Shown here one piece after another: positions 6,687 to 15,899 of a stretch of DNA of 52,515 bases (position 1 is the stretch's first letter; every line of letters begins with the position of its first letter). The stretch comes from an uncultured Eggerthellaceae bacterium (GTDB lineage: Bacteria > Actinomycetota > Coriobacteriia > Coriobacteriales > Eggerthellaceae), in the NCBI GenBank assembly GCA_903789375.1, contig CAIFEB010000011.1, forward strand, positions 1-52,515, in the 5' to 3' direction. A program made the translations under genes and the position numbers. A model generated the notes under the pieces. The model was given only the letters and a program-made list of their open reading frames with translations, searched no databases and was not told the DNA's origin.

Positions 6687-9452
6687 TCAGTGGCGATGTT
6701 TCTTCTTCTTGCCCTTCTTACTAGCCGAGCCGCCGTGCGCTGCAGCCTGCTGCTTGGGATGGCGCCAATCGGCATCGGGCGCAGTCTCCGGATCGATCGG
6801 CACCTCGGGTTCGATCGGCTCTTCCTCCTGCGGCTGCGCGGCCGTCATCAGCTGCGCGGGCGTCTGGCCCTTGGCAGCCTGAGCCGCCTTCGTCTTGGCG
6901 CGAGCCGCCTTGGAGCCGCCGACGCTCTGCTGCGACGTCGAACGATCGAGCTCGAACACGCCCACCTTGTCGCCGAACTTCTTCTTCAGGCGCGCATAAC
7001 GCGACTCGCGCGTCTTCCAGATGGCGAACAGCGGGCTCGCGACGCCAATGGACGAGTACGCGCCGGCGACCAGGCCAATCGTCATGGCGAACGCGAAGTC
7101 CTTCAGCGTCTCGCCGCCGAACAGCAGCATGGCGACGACCGGGATGAGCGAGGTCAGCGTCGTGTTGATCGAACGGATGAACACCTGGTTGATCGAATGG
7201 TTGGCCATGGTCATGAACGAGCACTTGACGTTCATGTCGCTCATGTTGTCGTTGATGCGGTGGAACACGACCACCGTGTCGTAGAGCGAGTAGCCCAGAA
7301 TCGTGAGCAGCGCGGCGATGGTGTTGGGGTTGACCTCGCGGCCGACGAGGGCGTACACGCCCATGACGATGATGAGGTCATGGAGCAACGCGACGACCGC
7401 CGTGAAGCCCATCTTGTATTCGAATCGGATGGCGATGTAGATGATGATGAGGATGATGGACACCAGGAACGCGATGAGCGACGCGTTGACGACGCTCGCG
7501 CCCCAGTCGGGTCCGATCGTGGTCACCTCGAAGCTGTCCGTGGTCAGGCCCAGGTCGCCGGCCACCTGGCTCGCGATGGCCGTGGCGTCCTGCGCGTCGG
7601 TCGTCGTCGTGCGCACGAGGAAGCCGTCCTCGCCGTTCGTGCTGGTGGTCTGGATAACGGCGTCGTTTTCGCCCTCCTGGGCGAACGCCGAGCGCATCTG
7701 CTCGGTGGTGACCGAGCCGGTATCGTGGAACGTGACCGACGTGCCGCCGACGAACTCGATGCCGAAGTCGAGTCCGCGCACGCCCACGACGACGAACGAC
7801 GCCACGACGAGCACCGCCGAAATCGTCAGGAACACGCGGCGATAGCCCAGGAAGTTGATGTCGTGCTTGATGAAGCGGCCCTTGAGCCCGCGCACGGCTT
7901 CGACGGCCGCCTTGCCCGCGTCGCCCGAATGCTCCTCGGCGATGCGCGCGCTCTCCTCGGGATTCATCTTCCAGCCGAGCTCGGCGTCGGCTTCGCTGGC
8001 GCCCTCCGCCTCGGCGAGCTGCTTGTACGCGACGCTTGCCACCTGGCCGTCGCGGACGTTCCAGAAGCCGGGATGCTTGGTGATGGTGCGCGGCGCGAGC
8101 AAGCGCACGAGCGGCGCCTTGAACAGGAGCATCATGACGATGTCGCACATGATGCCGAGCGACAGCGTCAGGCCGAAGCCCTTGACCGAAGCCGATGCCA
8201 GGAAGAACAGCGACAGCGCGGACACGAGCGTGACCAGGTCGGCGTCGATGGACGTCTGGATGGCGTGGCGCACGCCGGTGATCGACGCGGCGCGGATGCT
8301 TCGCCCGAACCTGATTTCCTCGCGGAACCGTTCGACGGTGAGCACCGACGAGTCGGCGGCCATGCCGATGGTCAGCACGATGCCGGCGATGCCGGAAAGC
8401 GACAGGCTGAACAGGCCGAAGTGCGACAGCGTCGCCAGAATGCCCAGATACATGATGGCGAACACGGCCATGGCGCCCGCCGTGACGATGCCGAGGCCGC
8501 GGTAGAAGAAGAGCAGGTACAACATGACGAGCACGAGGCCTATGAGCGCGACGATCACGCCGGAGCGCAGCGCGTCCTGGCCGAGCGTCGGGCCGACGAC
8601 CTGGCTTTGCGAGTAGGAGAAGCTGACGGGCAGCGAGCCGCTTTCAAGAACGGTCTGCAGCGACTTCGCTTCGTCCTGCGTATAGTTGCCGGTGATGGCC
8701 ACGCGGCCCGTGTCGATGACGGACTGGACCGCCGGCGCCGACTGCACCTCGCCGTCGAGGATGATGACGATCTGACCGTGCGTGGAAGCAAGGTCCTGCG
8801 TGGCCTGCGCGAACGCCGCGGTGCCGTCGGAGTCGAGCTCGATGTTGACGGCGTAGTCAGCAGAGCCCTCCGATGCGCGGTCGACCGTGACGCGCTTGAT
8901 GTTGTCACCGGTGATGAGCGGGGTGTACGTGCCCGGCTCGACGGTGAGCGACTGCTTCTCATCGGTGGTGAACGTGTTGCCGAAGCTGTCGGTGACCGTC
9001 TTGTTGCCCATGTACTGGCCGCTTCGGATTTCGCTCTGCACAGTGCTGTCCGTGAACGAGTCCAAACGGGCGAACTCGAGCTTGCCGGTCTTGCCGATGA
9101 TGTTGAGCGCGTCCTCGGTGTCTGTCATGCCCGGGATCTGCACGAGAATCTGGTCGCTGCCCTGAACCTGCACGACCGCCTCCGACGCGCCGAGGGCGTT
9201 GACGCGGCTCTCGATGATCGCGCGGCTCTGTTCCATCTCGTCGGAGGTGATGTCCGAGCCGTCCGTCGAGTTGGCCGTGAGCACGACCGAAAGGCCGCCT
9301 TGGATGTCGAGACCCTGGTTGATGCGCTCGTTCGGGGGCGTGAACATGAAAATCGACCCGACCACGAGCAACGTCGTGAGAACGAGGAGCCAGATGTTGC
9401 GGCGGTCGTTCGACCCGGCGGTGCGGGTGCGCTTTTGTGCACTTGCAGGCAT
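6687..9452 (-). CDS. secDF: Fused protein translocase subunit SecD-SecF
   Basis: A 921-residue membrane protein. The ATG at 9452 has AGAAGGAT upstream. Residues about 20-40 are the first transmembrane helix, followed by the SecD motif LDIQGGLSVVL and a large extracytoplasmic P1 region. Helices 2-6 of the SecD half follow at roughly 285-450, including the block GMAADSSVLTVERFREE. A second export module starts near residue 550 (NFLGYRRVF helix) with the SecF motif LDFGIEFVGGTS and ends near residue 830. SecDF uses the proton motive force to assist late stages of Sec-dependent export. The C-terminal ~80 residues are a charged low-complexity tail ending in Lys/His. Separate SecD and SecF are the rule in many actinobacteria, so the fusion is notable. 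No yajC is seen beside it. Confidence 0.96.
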   Translation of the reverse strand: MPASAQKRTRTAGSNDRRNIWLLVLTTLLVVGSIFMFTPPNERINQGLDIQGGLSVVLTANSTDGSDITSDEMEQSRAIIESRVNALGASEAVVQVQGSDQILVQIPGMTDTEDALNIIGKTGKLEFARLDSFTDSTVQSEIRSGQYMGNKTVTDSFGNTFTTDEKQSLTVEPGTYTPLITGDNIKRVTVDRASEGSADYAVNIELDSDGTAAFAQATQDLASTHGQIVIILDGEVQSAPAVQSVIDTGRVAITGNYTQDEAKSLQTVLESGSLPVSFSYSQSQVVGPTLGQDALRSGVIVALIGLVLVMLYLLFFYRGLGIVTAGAMAVFAIMYLGILATLSHFGLFSLSLSGIAGIVLTIGMAADSSVLTVERFREEIRFGRSIRAASITGVRHAIQTSIDADLVTLVSALSLFFLASASVKGFGLTLSLGIMCDIVMMLLFKAPLVRLLAPRTITKHPGFWNVRDGQVASVAYKQLAEAEGASEADAELGWKMNPEESARIAEEHSGDAGKAAVEAVRGLKGRFIKHDINFLGYRRVFLTISAVLVVASFVVVGVRGLDFGIEFVGGTSVTFHDTGSVTTEQMRSAFAQEGENDAVIQTTSTNGEDGFLVRTTTTDAQDATAIASQVAGDLGLTTDSFEVTTIGPDWGASVVNASLIAFLVSIILIIIYIAIRFEYKMGFTAVVALLHDLIIVMGVYALVGREVNPNTIAALLTILGYSLYDTVVVFHRINDNMSDMNVKCSFMTMANHSINQVFIRSINTTLTSLIPVVAMLLFGGETLKDFAFAMTIGLVAGAYSSIGVASPLFAIWKTRESRYARLKKKFGDKVGVFELDRSTSQQSVGGSKAARAKTKAAQAAKGQTPAQLMTAAQPQEEEPIEPEVPIDPETAPDADWRHPKQQAAAHGGSASKKGKKKKHRH

Positions 9453-9987
9453 GCGGTTTGATCCTTCTTTCGTAGGGCGAGGGAAACGGGGCCGCCGGAA
9501 TGCGCCTTGTCAAGGCGAACCGCCTGGTGACCCGCTAATTTCGTTTCCGGGTGACGCGGTCGTGCCGCGTGACGGGGCGCCTTTTGGCGCTATCGCCGGC
9601 AACCGCGGCGCCCTCTCGCCGCACTCGGTACGTAACGTTCGTATATTGTGCCACAACGAGAACAATAGCAGGAGCAGTATCGGCGTAAAAATCAGCCGGC
9701 GTCGGACAAAGCCTGAGCCGCTGTCCGTGACCACCTGCGAGGAATCGAAGTGAACTGGTTTGAAGTGTACGGCTTGTGCGCGCGGATGAAAACCCTCGAC
9801 GCCCAAGCGCAGGCGAATAACCAATTGCGTGGCGGCGGGACGACGCTGCCGCGGCACGAGGGCGGGGACGGGACGACGCTGCCGCGGCACGAGGGCGGCA
9901 TTCGGGCGGCGACGACCGCGTAACCCCGCAAAAGCGGCAGCCCGCACCGCGTGCAAAACGCCCGCATGCGTTCCAGCCGACCCCCGA
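9453..9987. other. Intergenic region between secDF and tgt
   Basis: This 535-base region lies between two genes on the minus strand, and no credible gene is seen. An AT-richer island at about 9635-9690 contains the dyad TTGTGCCACAA (9646-9656) and probably carries the secDF promoter. The part next to tgt holds a 33-bp tandem repeat, listed separately. Confidence 0.6.
9837..9898 (+). repeat. 33-bp period tandem repeat, two units
   Basis: The block beginning GGGACGACGCTGCCGCGGCA is present at 9837-9865 and again at 9870-9898 with 29 identical bases. It is noncoding as far as can be seen. Confidence 0.85.
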
Positions 9988-11235
<1,248 letters not shown>

Positions 11236-11274
11236 CTAGTATAGGCCACATTGAAAGGAGGCCGGCAAATCCCC

Positions 11275-12195
11275 ATGAGAATGCTTCTGCACGCCTGCTG
11301 CGGCCCGTGCTCGCTCGAACCCACGCGCATCCTTGCGCAGGAAGGGCACACGTTCGACATCTTCTACGCCAACAGCAACATCGCACCCCGCGCCGAATAC
11401 GAGCGGCGACTCAACACGCTGCGCGCGTTCGCCCAAACCATCGACGTCCCCGTCATCGAGGGCGCCTACGACCCCGCCGCATGGGAGCGCACGGTGGCGC
11501 CCGTCGGCGAGAGCCTGCTGGCGCGCCGCGACGCCGAGGCGGCCCGCGCGCGCGAGCTGGGGCATGCGCCGACCTCCGTCGGGGAGCTTCTGGACGACGA
11601 GCACCGGCGCGAGCGCTGCCGGCTGTGCTACCGGATGCGGCTCAAGGAGGCGGCCCGCCAGGCGAAGGCCGGCGGCTACGACGCGCTGACGACGACGCTG
11701 GCCGTGAGCCCCTACCAGTTCACCGACGTCATCCGCGAAGAGCTCGACCGGGCGGCCGAGCAGGCCGGCGTGCGCGCGTACTTCGAGGACTGGCGGCCCT
11801 TCTACGACGAGGCCACGCGCCGCAGCCGCGCGCTCGAGATGTACCGCCAGCCGTACTGCGGATGCCGGTTCTCGATAGCGGAGGCCGAGGCGACCCGCGC
11901 GTTCATCCGCGAGCAGCAGCACGAGCGCAAACTGCGGAAACAGGCCGAGCAGGCCGAATCCCGGGCGCGGGCCGAAGAAGAGCGCCAGCGCAAGGCCCAG
12001 AAGAAGCGGGCGTACGCCGAGAAGCAGCGCCGCAAGCGCGCGGTGCTCAAGCGGCTGCGCGCGCAGGAGGCGGCGGACAAGCGCGCGGCGGCGGAAGCAA
12101 CCGATGCGCAGGATGGCGGAACGGCTGGCGCCGGCACCGGCGCAGTCAGCGCGCACGAGCACGCCACGCGTGCGGCAGCTGCCGCACGCGAATAG
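11275..12195 (+). CDS. queH: Epoxyqueuosine reductase QueH with C-terminal coiled-coil extension
   Basis: A 306-residue protein. QueH reduces epoxyqueuosine to queuosine in tRNA and replaces QueG. The ATG at 11275 gives the expected N-terminus MRMLLHACCGPCS; AAAGGAGG lies 13 bases upstream, a slightly long spacing. Conserved cysteines are the CC pair at residues 7-8 plus Cys-11, the CRLCYRMR motif and YCGCRFS, which bind the metal or iron-sulfur centre in this family. The QueH core ends near residue 215. The remaining ~90 residues are a Lys/Arg/Glu/Ala-rich helical tail that the family does not usually have. The gene is divergent from tgt and followed 88 bases later by queA. Confidence 0.93.
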   Translation: MRMLLHACCGPCSLEPTRILAQEGHTFDIFYANSNIAPRAEYERRLNTLRAFAQTIDVPVIEGAYDPAAWERTVAPVGESLLARRDAEAARARELGHAPTSVGELLDDEHRRERCRLCYRMRLKEAARQAKAGGYDALTTTLAVSPYQFTDVIREELDRAAEQAGVRAYFEDWRPFYDEATRRSRALEMYRQPYCGCRFSIAEAEATRAFIREQQHERKLRKQAEQAESRARAEEERQRKAQKKRAYAEKQRRKRAVLKRLRAQEAADKRAAAEATDAQDGGTAGAGTGAVSAHEHATRAAAAARE

Positions 12196-12283
12196 CATCG
12201 CAAAACCGAAAGCAGCGCAGCGCCCGACATGGCGTCTGCGTTTCCCCTCAACGAATCACGACGACAGGACTGATGAGACACCC

Positions 12284-13369
12284 ATGAAGACGAGCGATTT
12301 CGATTACGACCTTCCCCCCGAGCTGATCGCGCAGGAGCCCGCCGCCGACCGCGACGGTTGCCGGCTTCTGGTCATGGACCGCGCGACCGGCGCAATCGAG
12401 GACCGCATCTTCCGCGAAATCGGCGAATACCTGAACCCGGGCGACCTGCTGGTCGCCAACGAGACGCGCGTTATGCCGGCGCGCCTTCTGGGGCACAAGC
12501 GAACGACCGGCGGCCAAGCCGAGATCTTCCTGCTGCGCGAGGTGTTCGACCGCGAGCCCAAGACCAGCACGTCCGCCATCTGGGAAGTGCTCGTGCGGCC
12601 GGGCAAGCGCCTGAAGCCCAACACCGGCGCTATCGTGGACATCCCCGGCAAGGACGGCGCCGTCGCGCTGTCGGTCGAGATCATCGACTGGGCAAAGGAT
12701 CCCACGCGCGGCGAGCGCGTGGCGCGGCTGACCACCACCTACCCGTCGCTCGACGAGGCGCTGCACGCGGCCGGGCACACGCCGCTGCCGCCCTACATCA
12801 AGAACTACACGGGTGACGAGGAGCTGTACCAGACCGTCTACTCCAAGCGCGAAAGCTCCGCGGCCGCGCCGACGGCGGGCCTGCACTTCACGCCTGAGCT
12901 GATCGAGCGCCTTGAGGCGCAGGGCGTGAACTGGAAGACCGTCGAGCTGGAGGTGGGCCTGGACACGTTCCGCATCGTCGACGAAGAGGACCCCACCCAG
13001 CACAAGATGCACACCGAGTACTACACCGTGCCCCAGGCGACGGTCGACGCGATCAACGCGACGCACGAGGCCGGCGGACGCGTCATCGCCGTGGGCACGA
13101 CGAGCGTGCGCAGCCTGGAGAGCGCGTGGGATGCCGAGGCGGGCGCGCTGCGGGCGCGCAACCGCGAGGCGACATCGCTGTTCATCATGCCGGGCTACCA
13201 GTTTCACGTGGTCGACGCGCTGATCACGAACTTCCACGTGCCGCGCTCGACCCTGATGATGCTGGTCAGCGCCTTCTCCACGCGCGACAACATCATGAAC
13301 GCGTACCACCACGCCATCGACGAGCGCTACCGGATGCTGTCGTTCGGCGACGCGATGTTCCTGCACTGA
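12284..13369 (+). CDS. queA: tRNA preQ1(34) S-adenosylmethionine ribosyltransferase-isomerase QueA
   Basis: A 361-residue enzyme that transfers and rearranges the ribosyl part of SAM onto preQ1 in tRNA, giving epoxyqueuosine. The start ATG at 12284 gives the canonical MKTSDFDYDLPPELIAQEP; longer in-frame starts only add unrelated sequence that overlaps queH. Diagnostic blocks are NETRVMPARLLG, the AAPTAGLHFT motif, GLDTFRIV and the C-terminal FHVPRSTLMMLVSAF. The ribosome site is weak (AGGAC). The product feeds QueH, encoded just upstream. A strong hairpin terminator follows. Confidence 0.97.
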   Translation: MKTSDFDYDLPPELIAQEPAADRDGCRLLVMDRATGAIEDRIFREIGEYLNPGDLLVANETRVMPARLLGHKRTTGGQAEIFLLREVFDREPKTSTSAIWEVLVRPGKRLKPNTGAIVDIPGKDGAVALSVEIIDWAKDPTRGERVARLTTTYPSLDEALHAAGHTPLPPYIKNYTGDEELYQTVYSKRESSAAAPTAGLHFTPELIERLEAQGVNWKTVELEVGLDTFRIVDEEDPTQHKMHTEYYTVPQATVDAINATHEAGGRVIAVGTTSVRSLESAWDAEAGALRARNREATSLFIMPGYQFHVVDALITNFHVPRSTLMMLVSAFSTRDNIMNAYHHAIDERYRMLSFGDAMFLH

Positions 13370-13441
13370 ACGACGTGCGCATCGAGTCGCGCTCAGTCCG
13401 CATGAACGCACGCTAGCGCAAGCGGTTTTCACATGATTCTC

Positions 13442-13490
13442 GCTGCCATACCCCGTCGATGCATACGCCGAGGGGGTATGGCAGCTTCTT
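13442..13490. terminator. Bidirectional-type terminator between queA and rtcB
   Basis: GCTGCCATACCCC (13442-13454) pairs with GGGGTATGGCAGC (13473-13485), a perfect 13-bp stem with an 18-nt loop, followed by TTCTT. It separates the convergent queA and rtcB genes. Confidence 0.85.
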
Positions 13491-13535
13491 ATGCGCAGCG
13501 TCTGCCCGTTCTCACAGCAAGCCGTGAGCAAAACC

Positions 13536-14741
13536 CTACGACGCTTTGAAGTTATAGATCGGCTTCATGACGTCAATGATATCGACCGAGTCGGCGATGG
13601 GACCGATGATGTCCTCGATTGGTTTGTACGCCGCCGGCGCCTCATCGATGGTGGATGAGCTGACCGACGTCGAGTAGATGCCCTCCATGGACTCACGGTA
13701 CGCATCTAAGTCGAGCGTTCTCCGCGCTTTGCTCCGCGACATGACACGACCGGCGCCGTGCGGTGCCGAATCGTTCCATGCGGCATTGCCGCGCCCTTTT
13801 GCAATGATCGAGCCGTCGCGCATGTTCAACGGTATAAGCACGGTCTCGCCGGCGTGCGCGGCGATGGCGCCCTTGCGCAGGACCATCTCGTTCACGTCGA
13901 TGTAGTTGTGGATGGTGTGGAACACCGATGACGCGTCGAGCCCCGTGCGTGCCAGAATCTCGATCATCATGCGTTCGCGGTTCCTCATGGCGAACTTCTG
14001 GCATACGTCGACATCGTGCAGGTAATCGTCCATGTACGTGCCATAGAGCCAGCAAAGGTCGGCTGGAGCGTCCGGTTCTGCAGCGGCGTAGTGTGCCGCA
14101 AGCTCCTTAAGCGCGCCCTCGATTTCCTTGCGGCGCCCTTGCGCTTTGTACGCGTCGATGAGCTCTTGCTTGCGTTCGAAGCAGTCAGCCTTGCCGCTGT
14201 GCAGGTCAACCGCCAGCTGCTGATAGTAGGTTGCCACCTGCAAACCCAAGTTGCGCGAGCCCGAATGGATGACCAAGCGCTGCATGCCGTCGGAAGCGAC
14301 GTCGATTTCGATGAAGTGGTTGCCGCCTCCGAGCGAGCCAAGTGAACGCTGAATGCGCTTCGTCTCCTTGAGCTGACGGTAGCAGCGCAGCTCTTCGAGG
14401 TCGAAACGCTCTCTGCGCCCGTCCCACACGTCGAAGCCCGAGGGCACCTCGTGGCAGGCTTCGTCGAACTCGGGCAGGTTGATGGGGCGCCGTCCCAGAT
14501 CGGCCGTCAGCATGCCGCACCCGATGTCGACGCCGACCAGGTTCGGCACGACGGCGTCGGTTACCTTCATCGTGGTGCCGATGGTGCAACCTCGCCCGTA
14601 ATGAGTATCGGGCATGATGGCGGTGTTCGCGTCCTCGGCAAAAGGCATGTCGAGCATCGCGCGAATCTGCTCGACGCATTCGTCTTTGATATTCGTCGCA
14701 TAGCACGCAGCCGTGCCATGCTTCCCCTCTATCGTGAACAT
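13536..14741 (-). CDS. rtcB: RtcB family RNA ligase
   Basis: A 401-residue protein. RtcB joins RNA 3'-phosphate or 2',3'-cyclic phosphate ends to 5'-OH ends using GTP and Mn2+. The ATG at 14741 follows TAGGAGG with five bases between; the in-frame GTG at 14747 overlaps that site and is rejected. Metal-binding motifs are VGVDIGCGM, GGGNHFIEID and IHSGSRNLG, and the guanylylated His lies in SAPHGAGRVMSR. The C-terminal part is the compact type without the longer insertions of archaeal RtcB. No RtcA or archease gene is adjacent. Position beside queuosine genes is consistent with RNA repair but may be chance. Confidence 0.92.
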   Translation of the reverse strand: MFTIEGKHGTAACYATNIKDECVEQIRAMLDMPFAEDANTAIMPDTHYGRGCTIGTTMKVTDAVVPNLVGVDIGCGMLTADLGRRPINLPEFDEACHEVPSGFDVWDGRRERFDLEELRCYRQLKETKRIQRSLGSLGGGNHFIEIDVASDGMQRLVIHSGSRNLGLQVATYYQQLAVDLHSGKADCFERKQELIDAYKAQGRRKEIEGALKELAAHYAAAEPDAPADLCWLYGTYMDDYLHDVDVCQKFAMRNRERMMIEILARTGLDASSVFHTIHNYIDVNEMVLRKGAIAAHAGETVLIPLNMRDGSIIAKGRGNAAWNDSAPHGAGRVMSRSKARRTLDLDAYRESMEGIYSTSVSSSTIDEAPAAYKPIEDIIGPIADSVDIIDVMKPIYNFKAS

Positions 14742-15185
14742 GCACACCTCCTAGGCGTTTGCGTCAGACGGTCGGCGGTTCGGACGGTCTGGTTCTGGTC
14801 TGGTTCTGGTCTGGTTCTGGTCTGGTTTTGGTCTGGTTCTGGTCCGCTTTCGAGCTGGCTCTGGTCCGATTCTGGTTGGACCGGCTCGATCGACCCTGCC
14901 AGCCCCGTTCGCTCGGTTCCAATCCGTTCGGTTCCGACATCTCCCCCAATTCGCCGTTTGTCGGTCCGCCCCTTCTCGCTTCATCATGAGCCGCATCGTC
15001 CTCATTTGCAGGGGTTGCTGAGGTAAAAGCGTTTCGATCAAAGGCCCGCTTGCCATGGTGACCGACACTCGCGCGGGTGTTCGAAAATCCGACGCTTCGA
15101 CCGCAGGTTCCACGAAGTCTCAAGCCACGCAACGTTTGGAGTATGGTTGAGACGCGTCTGTTCGTTTCCCCGTTCATACAAATGG
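14742..15185. other. Intergenic region between rtcB and the restriction-modification island
   Basis: No credible gene is seen in these 444 bases. The rtcB side holds an 11-bp tandem repeat (listed separately). The other side becomes visibly AT-richer at about 15030 and runs into the first inversion site, so the left border of the acquired island probably lies here. Confidence 0.6.
14787..14874 (+). repeat. 11-bp tandem repeat, eight units
   Basis: The unit GTCTGGTTCTG is perfect at 14787, 14798, 14809 and 14831, has one mismatch at 14820, and decays in the units at 14842, 14853 and 14864. The 11-base period rotates through all three frames, so open frames across it on either strand are an artefact of composition. 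Confidence 0.92.
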
Positions 15186-15192
15186 CTATTTT
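15179..15192 (+). repeat. Inversion site 1 (forward orientation)
   Basis: CAAATGGCTATTTT, a 13/14 match to sites 2-4. It overlaps the stop codon of the silent C-terminal module C2. The final T instead of G is the only difference from site 3. Confidence 0.75.
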
Positions 15193-15899
15193 GGCGGCGT
15201 AGGCACCCTGACTTTTGATACATCGATTTCACCCGACATTAACTTCGGGAGAAGGGTGCCGCGGAGTTGGACCAGCGAACGCGACTCGCTCTCGTTGCTT
15301 CTGATTAGCTGGTCAATGGGATGCACGCGTCTCTCAAAGGCATCGATATCTTTCTGGCTGGGTAGCCCAACGGGAAGAGCTTTGAGCGCTTTACCGTTGA
15401 TGGACCCGAATACCGTCCCTGCTCCGTTATAGGCATCTAGTATCGAGTGAAGCGATCGCATGAGATATAGGCAGAAGCTAGGGTAGCAACTATGAATTGC
15501 CGCAAGGCCTCGACCCACGCAGCAATCTTCGTAAGCGACGTTCAGGTCTCCAACTGGAGCTCGCACGCTCATAAGAACGTCGCCTTTTTTCGCCATTCGC
15601 TTAGGCTCAGTCGTGAAGAGCCTTTGCACTGGAAACCTCCAACCGAACTCGCCTCGGCCCTGATAGAAAACGGCACCCTGTCCGTTCTCGTTGTATGAGG
15701 AGCCAGCTGGGGATTGGCCCATAGTTACGTCCGCTATGTCGGAGAGGGTCGCGTTATCTGTTATCCCATCGAAGTACTCATGAAAGATGGCGTCGGCAAG
15801 CTCTTCCAAATAGCCATTTGTGCATCTTCTATCAGGTATTCCCGCAAACTGTTCCCATCTCTCGATGAAAGGAACAGCCATGGATACAATCATCAACAC
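15186..15899 (-). CDS. Silent hsdS C-terminal module (C2), type I restriction specificity
   Basis: The open frame spans 237 codons, but recognisable HsdS sequence begins only at inversion site 2 with TNGYLEELADAIFHEYF. From that Asn to the stop are 211 codons, exactly the size of the C-terminal half of the complete hsdS. The module holds one target-recognition domain: LSDIADVTMGQSPAGSSYNE, then FYQGRGEFGWRFP, a known TRD pattern. It ends with the conserved LLPKLMSGEIDVSK repeat. The ~27 residues upstream of site 2 read antisense to the recombinase start and do not resemble HsdS. So this is probably an unexpressed cassette, activated when inversion joins it to an N-terminal module. If translated alone, a start at 15881 or 15899 has no good ribosome site. 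Confidence 0.85.
   Translation of the reverse strand: MLMIVSMAVPFIERWEQFAGIPDRRCTNGYLEELADAIFHEYFDGITDNATLSDIADVTMGQSPAGSSYNENGQGAVFYQGRGEFGWRFPVQRLFTTEPKRMAKKGDVLMSVRAPVGDLNVAYEDCCVGRGLAAIHSCYPSFCLYLMRSLHSILDAYNGAGTVFGSINGKALKALPVGLPSQKDIDAFERRVHPIDQLIRSNESESRSLVQLRGTLLPKLMSGEIDVSKVRVPTPPK
15807..15820 (-). repeat. Inversion site 2 (reverse orientation)
   Basis: The plus strand reads CAAATAGCCATTTG, the exact reverse complement of site 3. It encodes the Asn-Gly-Tyr-Leu start of module C2 on the minus strand. It forms an inverted pair with sites 1 and 3. Confidence 0.85.
15849..15877. promoter_or_regulatory. Inverted repeat before the recombinase start
   Basis: CTGTTCC (15849-15855) and GGAACAG (15871-15877) are perfect inverted arms with a 15-base spacer; the second arm overlaps the ribosome-binding region of the recombinase gene. 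It could be an operator or an mRNA hairpin limiting recombinase translation. No function is proven. Confidence 0.4.

Noticed and set aside
6474-9461. A 995-codon open frame on the plus strand opposite secDF.
   Set aside because: Its His/Asp/Arg-rich content is the mirror of the SecDF coding strand; SecDF motifs on the minus strand are unambiguous.
9510-9760. A hydrophobic segment (LIFTPILLLLLFSLWHN) on the minus strand between tgt and secDF, considered as a possible yajC.
   Set aside because: No start with a ribosome site, no YajC motif, and the rest of the frame is low-complexity.
14764-15177. Minus-strand frame of 137 codons with Gln/Asn/Thr/Arg/Pro repeats upstream of rtcB.
   Set aside because: It is produced by the 11-bp tandem repeat, which leaves frames open; no ribosome site or homology.
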